A stretch of DNA of 64,000 nucleotides from Streptomyces gossypii. GTDB lineage: Bacteria; Actinomycetota; Actinomycetes; Streptomycetales; Streptomycetaceae. Position 1 is the stretch's first letter; each line of letters opens with the position of its first letter. Below the pieces are notes generated by a model. The model worked only from the letters and a program-made list of their open reading frames with translations, had not been told where the DNA came from and ran no database searches. A program made the translations under genes and the position numbers. The stretch lies in contig NZ_JAJAGO010000015.1 in assembly GCF_025165795.1 (NCBI RefSeq), positions 62,001 through 126,000 of the forward strand, given 5' to 3'. Below, piece by piece: positions 7,846-15,059 of the stretch.

Positions 7846-9521
7846 GGCGTGTCGCCTTCGCGCATCGGCACCCGCACGCCCCGGTCCTCCGCGACCTGTT
7901 CCGCCCGCTCGTACCCCGCGTCGACGTGCCGGATCACCCCCGTGCCCGGGTCGTTCGTGAGGACCCGGCGCAGTTTCTCGCCCGCGAGCGCCGTGCCGTC
8001 GGCGACGGTGACCTGGCCCGCGTGGAGGGAGCGGCCCATGCCGACGCCGCCGCCGTGGTGGATGGAGACCCAGGACGCGCCGGATGACACGTTGACCATG
8101 GCGTTCAGCAGTGGCCAGTCGGCGATCGCGTCGGAGCCGTCGAGCATCGATTCGGTCTCGCGGTAGGGGGAGGCGACCGAGCCGCAGTCGAGGTGGTCGC
8201 GGCCCAGCGCGAGCGGTGCCGCGAGTTCGCCGCTGGCGACCATGTCGTTGAAGCGTTCGCCCGCCCGGTCGCGTTCGCCGTAGCCGAGCCAGCAGATCCG
8301 GGCCGGGAGCCCTTGGAAGCGGACGCGTTCGCCCGCCATCCGCAGCCAGCGGGCCAGCTGTTCGTTCTCGGGGAAGAGTTCGAGCAGCGCGCGGTCGGTG
8401 GCGGCGATGTCCTTCGGGTCACCGGAGAGCGCCGCCCAGCGGAAGGGGCCCTTCCCTTCGCAGAAGAGCGGGCGGATGTAGGCGGGTACGAAGCCGGGGT
8501 AGTCGAAGGCGCGCGCGTATCCGGCCGTACGGGCCTCACCGCGCAGTGAGTTGCCGTAGTCGAAGACTTCGGCGCCCCGGTCCAGGAAGCCGACCATCGC
8601 TTCGACGTGCAGGGCCATCGACTCCTGCGCGCGGCGGGTGAAGTCGGCGGGCTTCTCGGCGGCGTACGACGCCATCTCGTCGAGTTCGACGCCGAGCGGC
8701 AGGTAGGCCAGCGGGTCGTGCGCCGAGGTCTGGTCGGTGACGATGTCCATCGGCGCGTCCATGGCGAGCAGCCGGGGCAGCAGGTCGGCGGCGTTGCCGA
8801 GGACGCCGATCGACAGGGGCCTGCGCGCGTCCCGTGCCTCGGTGGCCAGGGTGAGCGCGTGGTCGACGGAGTCGGCTGCGACGTCCAGATAGCCGTGCTC
8901 GATGCGGCGCTGGATGCGCGAGGGGTCGCACTCGATACAGATCGCGACGCCGTCGTTCATGGTGACGGCCAGCGGCTGGGCACCGCCCATGCCGCCGAGT
9001 CCGGCGGTCAGCGTGATCGTCCCGGCCAGGGTGCCGCCGCTGTGCCCTTGGGAAGCGAGCTTGGCGGCGACGGCGGCGAAGGTCTCGTAGGTGCCCTGGA
9101 GGATGCCCTGGGTGCCGATGTAGATCCAGGATCCGGCTGTCATCTGCCCGTACATGGTGAGGCCGAGGGCGTCGAGGCGCCGGAACTCCTCCCAGTTCGC
9201 CCAGTCGCCCACCAGGTTGGAGTTGGCCAGCAGCACCCGCGGTGCCCATTCGTGGGTCTGCAGGACGCCGACGGGCCGGCCGGACTGGACGAGCATGGTC
9301 TCGTCGTCGCCGAGGGTCTCCAGGGTGCGCACCATGGCGTCGAAGGAGCGCCAGTCGCGGGCGGCTTTGCCGGTGCCGCCGTAGACGACGAGCTGGTCGG
9401 GGTGTTCGGCGACTTCGGGGTCGAGGTTGTTCTGAAGCATCCGCAGGGCGGCTTCCTGCTGCCACCCCCGGGTGTTGAGCTGCGTGCCGCGCGGTGCCCG
9501 TACTGGTCGTGGTCCTGACAT
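7842..9521 (-). CDS. hutU: urocanate hydratase
   Basis: 559 residues, the normal length. It adds water to urocanate to give imidazolone-5-propionate, using tightly bound NAD+. Signature segments include TGWQQE-type start (RGWQQEAALRML), LVVYGGTGKAARDW, GLGGMGGAQPLA and the C-terminal SGASWVSIHHGGGVGMGRSLH. GGGAGG lies upstream of the ATG. It is the first gene of the leftward operon hutU - M20 - hutF - hutI and divergent from a PLP decarboxylase; the 160-bp spacer holds a perfect inverted repeat at 9602-9629 that could be its operator. hutH (histidine ammonia-lyase) is not in the window. Confidence 0.97.
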   Translation of the reverse strand: MSGPRPVRAPRGTQLNTRGWQQEAALRMLQNNLDPEVAEHPDQLVVYGGTGKAARDWRSFDAMVRTLETLGDDETMLVQSGRPVGVLQTHEWAPRVLLANSNLVGDWANWEEFRRLDALGLTMYGQMTAGSWIYIGTQGILQGTYETFAAVAAKLASQGHSGGTLAGTITLTAGLGGMGGAQPLAVTMNDGVAICIECDPSRIQRRIEHGYLDVAADSVDHALTLATEARDARRPLSIGVLGNAADLLPRLLAMDAPMDIVTDQTSAHDPLAYLPLGVELDEMASYAAEKPADFTRRAQESMALHVEAMVGFLDRGAEVFDYGNSLRGEARTAGYARAFDYPGFVPAYIRPLFCEGKGPFRWAALSGDPKDIAATDRALLELFPENEQLARWLRMAGERVRFQGLPARICWLGYGERDRAGERFNDMVASGELAAPLALGRDHLDCGSVASPYRETESMLDGSDAIADWPLLNAMVNVSSGASWVSIHHGGGVGMGRSLHAGQVTVADGTALAGEKLRRVLTNDPGTGVIRHVDAGYERAEQVAEDRGVRVPMREGDTP

Positions 9522-9601
9522 GGCCCTGCCTCCCTGGTGTTCCCGCTGTTCTCCGCCGCTTACGGCCGAGGGTGTCCCCGCGCCTCCGCTGCATACAGCT
9601 T

Positions 9602-9629
9602 CTATTCACCCAGCCTACGGAGTGAATAG
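9602..9629. promoter_or_regulatory. inverted repeat CTATTCAC-N12-GTGAATAG, candidate operator
   Basis: Perfect 8-bp arms at 9602-9609 and 9622-9629 lie in the spacer between divergent hutU (start 9521) and the decarboxylase (start 9684). It is AT-richer than its surroundings, as expected for a regulator site. The cognate factor is unknown. Confidence 0.6.
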
Positions 9630-9680
9630 TTTCAGTCAACAACCGCGTTGGGAATCATCGGCGCACCATGCTTGAGTAAC

Positions 9681-9695
9681 TGCATGGACCATGCA
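9681..9695. promoter_or_regulatory. palindrome TGCATGG-A-CCATGCA over the decarboxylase start codon
   Basis: Perfect 7-bp arms around one base; the ATG at 9684 lies inside. A similar TGCAT-N6-ATGCA element sits upstream of the RpiR regulator gene (14801-14816), so the regulator could bind both. This is inference from shared arms only. Confidence 0.45.
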
Positions 9696-11093
9696 CACTC
9701 CCCCTCCACCCACCGCCGTGACCGGGCCATACGCGCCGCCGTCGCCCAGGGCCTGCTCGCCGACGACCAGCAGCCGCTGGTCGGGCTGCTGGACGTGGCA
9801 GCCGTACGGGAGTCCGCCGCGGCTCTCCGTACGGCCTTCGACGAAGTGACGGCAGACGGGCAGGAGGTACTGCACAGCTTCGCCGTCAAGGCGGCGTCGC
9901 TGGTGCCGGTGCTGCGGCTGCTGTCCGAGTGCGGCATCGGCGCGGAGGTGGCCAGCCCCGGCGAACTGGCGCTGGCCCGCGCGGCCGGAGTGCCCGCCGC
10001 CCACACCGTCCTGGACAGCCCCGCCAAGACGACGGCCGAGCTGAGCGAGGCGCTCGCGCTCGGCGTCGCGCTGAACGCGGACAACCCGCAGGAGCTCAGC
10101 CGCCTGGACACGCTGCTGGCCGGGACCGGCGGGGCGGACGGAGCGGCCGGGACACCCGGAACGCCCGGACCCGGGGCACCCGTGACGCCCGCCGCCGGCA
10201 TCCGGGTGGGCCTGCGCGTCAACCCGCAGCTCGGCGGCGGCACCATCGACGCGATGAGCACCGCGACCGCCACCTCGAAGTTCGGCGTCGCGCTCGGGGA
10301 CGAGGGCGCCCGCGCATGGGTCGTCCAGGCGTACCGGGACCGCCCGTGGCTGACCCGGCTGCACTGCCATGTCGGCTCCCAGGGGATGGCGCTCGACCTG
10401 ATGGCCGCGGGCGTACGGGCAACATACGAGCTGGCCGAGGAGATCAACGCGGCCGTCGGCCGTCAGCAGGTCACCACCCTGGACATCGGCGGCGGCCTCC
10501 CGGTGAACTTCGCCTCCGACGAGACCACGCCCGCCTTCGCGGACTACGCCCGGCTGCTCGCCCGCACCGTCCCGGGCCTGTTCGACGGCCGCTACGGGCT
10601 GGTCACCGAGTTCGGCCGCTCACTGCTGGCCAAGGCGGGCACGGTGCTGGCACGCGTCGAGTACGCGAAGACGGCGGGCGGACGCCCCATCGCGGTGACC
10701 CACGCGGGCGCGCAGATCGCCGTGCGCACGGTCTTCGCCCCCGAGTCCTGGCCGCTGCGGGTGCACGCGTACGACTCCGGGGGCCGCCCCAAGACCACCG
10801 CGCCGGTGGCCCAGGACATCGCGGGCCCGTGCTGCTTCGCGGGAGACCTGGTGGCCCGCGACCGGAAGCTCCCCCTCCTCGCGGCGGGGGACCACGCGGC
10901 GCTGCTGGACACGGGGGCGTACTACTTCTCGAACCCGTTCGGCTACAACTCGCTCCCGCGGCCCGGCGTCTACGGCTACACCGAGGCCGAGGGCACCGAT
11001 GACCCGATCCGCTTCCACCCGGTGCGCGACCCGCAGACCCTCGACGACATCGTCACGGAATCCGGCGCCGCCCACCGCGACACGCTCGTCTGA
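9684..11093 (+). CDS. PLP-dependent decarboxylase, fold type III (diaminopimelate/ornithine decarboxylase-like)
   Basis: 469 residues. The PLP lysine is probably in HSFAVKAAS near residue 65. HCHVGSQGMAL and the glycine loop LDIGGGLPVNF bind the cofactor phosphate. The C-terminal half has DTGAYYFSNPFGYNSLPRPGVYGY in place of the usual DAPDC ending, and GPCCFAGD occupies the position of the CESGD motif. This suggests a substrate other than meso-diaminopimelate. A Gly/Ala/Pro-rich insert lies at about residues 148-172. I use the ATG at 9684, where the family similarity begins; an ATG at 9648 is in frame but has no ribosome site. It is divergent from the hut operon, so a role in amino-acid catabolism is possible. 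Confidence 0.82.
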   Translation: MDHAHSPSTHRRDRAIRAAVAQGLLADDQQPLVGLLDVAAVRESAAALRTAFDEVTADGQEVLHSFAVKAASLVPVLRLLSECGIGAEVASPGELALARAAGVPAAHTVLDSPAKTTAELSEALALGVALNADNPQELSRLDTLLAGTGGADGAAGTPGTPGPGAPVTPAAGIRVGLRVNPQLGGGTIDAMSTATATSKFGVALGDEGARAWVVQAYRDRPWLTRLHCHVGSQGMALDLMAAGVRATYELAEEINAAVGRQQVTTLDIGGGLPVNFASDETTPAFADYARLLARTVPGLFDGRYGLVTEFGRSLLAKAGTVLARVEYAKTAGGRPIAVTHAGAQIAVRTVFAPESWPLRVHAYDSGGRPKTTAPVAQDIAGPCCFAGDLVARDRKLPLLAAGDHAALLDTGAYYFSNPFGYNSLPRPGVYGYTEAEGTDDPIRFHPVRDPQTLDDIVTESGAAHRDTLV

Positions 11094-11113
11094 GCCGCAC
11101 CCCTGGGACGTAG

Positions 11114-11156
11114 TTACAGAAATGCTTGCCATGCGATTACACTGCTTGCATGGCAA
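11114..11156 (+). promoter_or_regulatory. probable leaderless promoter and autoregulatory operator of the toxin-antitoxin pair
   Basis: TTACAG (11114-11119) and TACACT (11138-11143) are spaced by 18 bases and would start transcription at or next to the antitoxin ATG (11150), giving a leaderless mRNA. A perfect inverted repeat TTGCCATGC-N13-GCATGGCAA (11126-11134 and 11148-11156) covers the -10 and start codon, as expected for repression by the antitoxin complex. Confidence 0.6.
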
Positions 11157-11386
11157 CCATTCATGTACGAGAAGTCCCCGATGACACCCTGACCACGCTC
11201 CGGGTCCGCGCAGCGCAGGCGGGGCAGTCGCTGCAGGCCTACGTCCGGCAACTGCTGGACAGCGAGGCGGCCACTCTGACCGCCGGGGAGGCCGCCGCTG
11301 AGGCCCGTGGGATCGCGGCGCGGGGCCATGTCACGAGCGATGACGTGGCCGAGGCCATGGCCGAGGCACGCGAGGCACGCACGTGA
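11150..11386 (+). CDS. FitA/VapB-like ribbon-helix-helix antitoxin
   Basis: 78 residues. It begins MATIHVREVPDDTLTTLRVRAA, the beta-strand and first helix of a ribbon-helix-helix DNA-binding domain of the FitA/Arc type, then QSLQAYVRQLL. The acidic C-terminal half would wrap the toxin. The ATG at 11150 fits the family start; an ATG at 11126 in the same frame would add eight unrelated residues. Its stop overlaps the GTG of the PIN toxin gene (GTGA), which is the standard coupled layout. Confidence 0.88.
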   Translation: MATIHVREVPDDTLTTLRVRAAQAGQSLQAYVRQLLDSEAATLTAGEAAAEARGIAARGHVTSDDVAEAMAEAREART

Positions 11387-11781
11387 TCGTTCTGGACACC
11401 TCGGCGCTCGTCGAGTTCCTTGTCGGATCGGACGCCCTCGCTGAACGGGCGCGTAGCGTGACGGTCGGTGAGCGGCTCGTCGCTCCGTACGGCGTCGATC
11501 TCGAATGCGCCTCAACACTCCGCGGGCTCACGCGGGGTGGCAAGCTACCCGGGGACGAAGCGCTGCGGGCTCTCGACCTGCTGGGCCGGATGAACCTGCG
11601 CCGTTACGCGCACGTGCCGCTCCTGCCACGCATCTGGGAGTTGCGGCACAACATATGGCCCTACGACGCCTCCTACGTGGCGCTCGCCGAGTCGCTCGGG
11701 GCGGACTTGGTGACGGCGGACAAGAAGCTCATCGGAGCTCCGGGGCTGCGGTGCCGAATCCGCAGTCTGCACGACGCCTGA
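11383..11781 (+). CDS. VapC-like PIN-domain ribonuclease toxin
   Basis: 132 residues, a complete PIN domain. The acidic metal-binding residues are seen as D5 (IVLDTSAL), the Glu of VDLECAS, the Asp of WPYDASYVALAESL and the Asp of LVTADKKL. Such toxins cut specific RNAs (often tRNAs or rRNA) when free of the antitoxin. The GTG start overlaps the antitoxin stop by 4 bp. No frameshift or missing catalytic residue is seen, so the pair should be functional. Confidence 0.9.
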   Translation: MIVLDTSALVEFLVGSDALAERARSVTVGERLVAPYGVDLECASTLRGLTRGGKLPGDEALRALDLLGRMNLRRYAHVPLLPRIWELRHNIWPYDASYVALAESLGADLVTADKKLIGAPGLRCRIRSLHDA

Positions 11782-11816
11782 CGGCCCCGCTCCGGCCCCG
11801 CTCCGGCCGCTGCCGG

Positions 11817-12440
11817 TCAGCCGCTCCCCGCGCCCGCCTTCGCGCCGGCGCGGGCCGTACCCGGGGCCCCGCCCGCCCGGCGCCGCGCGCCCCCCGCCAC
11901 CGCGTCCCCGGCCAGCGGACCAGTCGTCATCCACCCCCGCACCTGCTTGCGCACCGGACTGCGCCCGTCCGCCCACTCGGGACGTACCCACAGCAGCTGC
12001 TCGTTGCGCAGCTCCCAGCGCCCCAGCCACACCGACTTCGCCCACAGCCCGGCGCCGACCCCGGCCAGCACCGCGCCACCGGCCCCGGGCAGCACGACGG
12101 ACGAGGCGACGGCCAGCACGAAGCCCAGCGCCAGCCACCAGCGGTGCACCTGCCGCCACTCGCGCAGGGTCACCTTCCGGTCCCGCAGCACCACCCACTT
12201 ACCGGCCGTGGTGAGCGCGCCCAGCAGCCCCGCATAGCGCCGGCGCCGCACGGCGTAGGTCACCACCGCGACGAGCAGGAAGAGCACGATCCCCGCCATC
12301 ACCCCGATCCGCCGCCCGCTCCAGCCGGGCACCACCATGCCGATCGCTCCGGCAGCCACCCCCGTCCACCACCAGGCACCCGCGGCTGCCCGCAGATATA
12401 CCGCCACCCTCGCCAGCGCATACGACGATCCGCGCCCCAC
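11817..12440 (-). CDS. small membrane protein, unknown function
   Basis: 207 residues from the GTG at 12440, which has GAGGAG eight bases upstream; a GTG nine bases earlier has no spacing. Four hydrophobic segments are seen, at about residues 20-40, 45-62, 102-120 and 120-138. A basic, Arg/Lys- and Trp-rich loop (RDRKVTLREWRQVHRWW) lies between the second and third. The last 40 residues are Ala/Gly/Arg-rich. I do not recognise the family. It is convergent with the toxin-antitoxin pair. Confidence 0.6.
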   Translation of the reverse strand: MGRGSSYALARVAVYLRAAAGAWWWTGVAAGAIGMVVPGWSGRRIGVMAGIVLFLLVAVVTYAVRRRRYAGLLGALTTAGKWVVLRDRKVTLREWRQVHRWWLALGFVLAVASSVVLPGAGGAVLAGVGAGLWAKSVWLGRWELRNEQLLWVRPEWADGRSPVRKQVRGWMTTGPLAGDAVAGGARRRAGGAPGTARAGAKAGAGSG

Positions 12441-12519
12441 TGCTCCCACTCCTCTGCTGCATCCGGCGGCCTTCGAATGCGTAGGCTAGTGCCGCGGGAT
12501 GAGAAATCCCTGAGAAGGG

Positions 12520-12609
12520 GTCCGGCACGATGCCCTGCTCCTCGCAGAAGTCGAGCATCTCCTGCGTCCCCGGCGTCCCGCCGCTCCCCGCGCCCGTCAG
12601 GGACTTGGC
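12520..12609 (-). pseudogene. remnant of a zinc alcohol dehydrogenase (YahK-like), C-terminal part
   Basis: Translated leftwards the segment reads AKSLTGAGSGG followed by TPGTQEMLDFCEEQGIVPD. It strongly recalls the conserved stretch of YahK-type NADP-dependent alcohol dehydrogenases (GSxxGGxxETQEMLDFCAEHGI). Nothing of the catalytic or NADP-binding domains remains on either side, and the frame continues into non-homologous sequence. It looks like a decayed fragment left after a deletion between the membrane-protein gene and the VOC gene. Confidence 0.65.
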
Positions 12610-12701
12610 CCCGGCGACCCGGCGACCCGGCGACCGATGAGTTTCCGGCGCCCTCACCGTCTGTACCGGTGAGACGACATCAGTACGCCGAAGGAGTGGC
12701 C

Positions 12702-13100
12702 ATGTCAGCGAGCACGGAAACCGCGAAGAACCCGCACGTGGGCGGCATCCTGCTGGGCAGCACCGATCCGGCGAGGCTCTGGGAGTGGTACCGCGGGGCG
12801 TTCGCGCCCGACGCCCAGCGCGACGAGCAGATGTTCACGCTGGAGCTGGGCGGCAGCTATCTGATCTTCGAGGAGCGTGACGACGTCGGGGAGAAGGCCG
12901 CCGAACCGGGCCGGATCATCGTCAACTTCGAGGTCGACGACATCCGCGCGGCCGAGCAGCGGCTGGACGAATCGCTGGGCGTGCGCTGGATCCGTCCCGT
13001 CACGGACATGGACGGCGAGGTCTTCCTGGCCACGGTCGAGGATCCGGACGGCAACTACGTGCAGCTCTTCCAGATTCAGTCCGGCAGCAGCGGCGCGTAG
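12702..13100 (+). CDS. VOC-family (glyoxalase/dioxygenase superfamily) protein
   Basis: 132 residues forming one VOC module: an early GGILLGSTDPARLWEWYRGAF and a later VNFEVDDIRAAEQRLDES and ATVEDPDGNYVQLFQ, the usual closing strand with a possible metal Glu replaced by Gln. Members bind metal and act as glyoxalases, dioxygenases or antibiotic-binding resistance proteins; the activity here cannot be told. AAGGAG lies 5 bases before the ATG. The longer frame upstream is an artefact. Confidence 0.85.
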   Translation: MSASTETAKNPHVGGILLGSTDPARLWEWYRGAFAPDAQRDEQMFTLELGGSYLIFEERDDVGEKAAEPGRIIVNFEVDDIRAAEQRLDESLGVRWIRPVTDMDGEVFLATVEDPDGNYVQLFQIQSGSSGA

Positions 13101-13153
13101 GGGGCATCGGTCATGCCGGCCCGTGGATACCCACCCGCCCCGGCCGGGGCGGG

Positions 13154-13837
13154 ATGAGCGCGGTGGAGGAGAGCGAGAGCACGGCGCTGCTGGAGCGTGC
13201 CATCGGGTACGCGCTGTGCGGCCTGCGTCCGGTCACGGGGGCACTGCTCTCCCGGCCGACACCCTGCCGGGACTGGAGCCTGGGCATGCTGCTGTGGCAT
13301 GCGAACGACTCCCTGGCCGCGCTGTACGAGGGGCTCGACTCCGGACGGGTGGAACTCGTACCGGCGTCGGGTCCCTGCGGTCGGGCCCCGGAAAGGAGAG
13401 AGGAGCTGCCCCGCCCGGGTGGTCCCCCCGAGGACCCGGGCGAGGACCCGGGCGAGGACCCGGCCGAGGACCCGGCCGAGGACCCGGCCGAGGTGTTCCG
13501 CAGCCGGGCCACCCGGCTGCTCGGCGCCTGGTCCGCCCTGCCGACGGCGGACAAGCGGTGCGTCATGGTCGACGACTGGCCGCTGACCACGACGCTGCTG
13601 GCCCGTACGGGCGCGCTGGAGATCGCCGTGCACGGCTGGGACATCGCCCGCGCCGCCGGGCTCCCCCGGCCGATACCAGCCGCACTCGCCACGGACCTGC
13701 TGCGTACGGCCCACCAGCTGGTGCCCGAACCAGAGGCGCGGCATCCGCTGTTCGCCCCGCCGGTGCCGGTGGGGTCCGGGGCCGATCCGAGTGACCGGCT
13801 GGTGGCCTTCCTGGGCCGCGACCCGTGCGGGCCGTGA
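13154..13837 (+). CDS. DinB/mycothiol maleylpyruvate isomerase-like protein (TIGR03086-type)
   Basis: 227 residues. PCRDWSLGMLLWHANDSLAAL and LEIAVHGWDIARAAG carry the two His-containing helices of the four-helix metal-binding fold shared by DinB and mycothiol-dependent isomerases. Between them is an acidic insert of repeated EDPG/EDPA units (residues about 92-112) made by a perfect 12-bp DNA repeat. The function is unknown; many actinobacterial relatives are assumed to use mycothiol. It starts at an ATG 53 bp after the VOC gene and may be co-transcribed with it. Confidence 0.78.
   Translation: MSAVEESESTALLERAIGYALCGLRPVTGALLSRPTPCRDWSLGMLLWHANDSLAALYEGLDSGRVELVPASGPCGRAPERREELPRPGGPPEDPGEDPGEDPAEDPAEDPAEVFRSRATRLLGAWSALPTADKRCVMVDDWPLTTTLLARTGALEIAVHGWDIARAAGLPRPIPAALATDLLRTAHQLVPEPEARHPLFAPPVPVGSGADPSDRLVAFLGRDPCGP
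13429..13488 (+). repeat. 12-bp in-frame minisatellite, five copies
   Basis: CGAGGACCCGGG/C is repeated five times without interruption inside the DinB-like gene, encoding a run of E-D-P-G/A. Because the unit is a multiple of three, copy-number change would alter protein length without a frameshift. Confidence 0.9.
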
Positions 13838-13869
13838 CAGCGGCGCGCGGGGCGGGGTAGGGCGGGGTA

Positions 13870-13890
13870 GGGGCTGGGCCTGGCAGCCCC
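13870..13890. terminator. hairpin between convergent genes
   Basis: GGGGCTG-N7-CAGCCCC lies in the 75-bp gap between the convergent DinB-like and RpiR genes. It is a short GC stem without a U-tract, common in Streptomyces, and could serve both directions. Confidence 0.5.
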
Positions 13891-13912
13891 GCCCCCGCCC
13901 CGCCCGTCGTCC

Positions 13913-14770
13913 TCACTCGACGAACAGCCCGCGCTCCGCCGCCCGCGCGTCGAACTCCTCAAGCCGCGACTGCGCCTCCGGCAGCCCGTCGCACATGGCC
14001 TCCAGCAGCACCCGGGCCAGCAGCATCGGCGCGCACGCCGTGTCGAATGCGAGTCCGGTGCCCACCGCTGCGGGCAGCAGCAGGTCGGCGGGGTGCGCGA
14101 CCGGCGCGAACGCGCTGTCCGCGACCGTGACGACCCGCAGCCCGGCACCGCGCGCATGCTCCAGCGCGTCCAGTACCTCGCGCGGGTACCTCGGCAGCGC
14201 GAAGCAGAGCAGCGCCGTCGCCCCGGCCCGTGCGGCGGCGTCGATGCGCTCCGCCAGCATCGAGCCGCCCTCGGTCAGCAGCCGTACGTCCGGGTGCACC
14301 TTGGCGGCGAAGTAGGCGAAGCCGTGCGCCTGCGCGGAGGCGGCGCGCAGCCCCAGCACGGGCAGCGCCGGGGATTCGGCCAGCAGCCGCCCGGCGCGCT
14401 CCATGGGGGCGGGGTCGGCCAGCAGCGCGGACAGCTGCCGCAGGTTGTCGATCTCGGCCCGTACGGCCTGCTGGTAGGCGTTGACCGCGCCCTCCCCCTG
14501 CGGCGCGGGCGTCTCCGGCACGTCGCGCAGATGTCTGCGCAGCGCCGGGTAGCCGTCGAAGCCGAGTGCCACCGCGAAGCGGGTGACCGACGGCTGGCTG
14601 ACCCCGGCCAGCTCTGCCAGCTCCACGCTGGACAGGAACGGGGCGTCCGCCGCCCGCCGCACCATGCAGTGCGCGATGCGCCGCTGCGTCGGCGTCAGCC
14701 GATGCCCCTCGAAGAGCTTCAGCAACCGCGCACTCGCGCTGCCCACCGCACCCACCTGCCCGCCTCGCAC
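13913..14770 (-). CDS. MurR/RpiR-family transcriptional regulator
   Basis: 285 residues. The N-terminal helix-turn-helix (LTPTQRRIAHCMVR ... SSVELAELAGVSQPSVTRFAVALGFDGYPALRRHL) is typical of RpiR regulators. A C-terminal SIS sugar-phosphate-binding domain begins near residue 125 (MERAGRLLAESPALPVLGLRAAS). RpiR proteins usually sense phosphosugars, but some relatives control amino-acid or central metabolism. The start used is a GTG with AGGA just upstream. An inverted repeat CTGCAT-N6-ATGCAG 30 bp upstream is a candidate autoregulatory site. Its targets are not known; a related palindrome at the decarboxylase start suggests a nearby one. Confidence 0.88.
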   Translation of the reverse strand: MRGGQVGAVGSASARLLKLFEGHRLTPTQRRIAHCMVRRAADAPFLSSVELAELAGVSQPSVTRFAVALGFDGYPALRRHLRDVPETPAPQGEGAVNAYQQAVRAEIDNLRQLSALLADPAPMERAGRLLAESPALPVLGLRAASAQAHGFAYFAAKVHPDVRLLTEGGSMLAERIDAAARAGATALLCFALPRYPREVLDALEHARGAGLRVVTVADSAFAPVAHPADLLLPAAVGTGLAFDTACAPMLLARVLLEAMCDGLPEAQSRLEEFDARAAERGLFVE

Positions 14771-14799
14771 TCATCCTGCACTTTCACAGCCCCCTGACT

Positions 14800-14817
14800 C
14801 TGCATGACTCTATGCAG
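14800..14817. promoter_or_regulatory. inverted repeat CTGCAT-GACTCT-ATGCAG upstream of the RpiR gene
   Basis: A perfect 6-bp inverted repeat with a 6-base centre lies 30 bp before the RpiR start, a good position for autoregulation. The arms resemble the palindrome at 9681-9695. Confidence 0.5.
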
Positions 14818-15059
14818 TACGGGCAACCGGGCGGGGTGCTGTCCCACCGGCCCTGACGGCGCGGCCCCGGAACCGCCTGTCATGACACTGTGACAAGAAG
14901 TCATCAACCGATTCCGCTCGATACACGTCCCCCCATATCGTGGTGTCGCGTCCCGCCCCCGGCTGACGGCTCGGCGGGCGGCGTACCGAAGCGTGGTTCC
15001 ACGATCGACCGCTGCCAGGGCGCATCCGCGCGGCGGCGGATGCTGGGGCTGGGGGGCTC

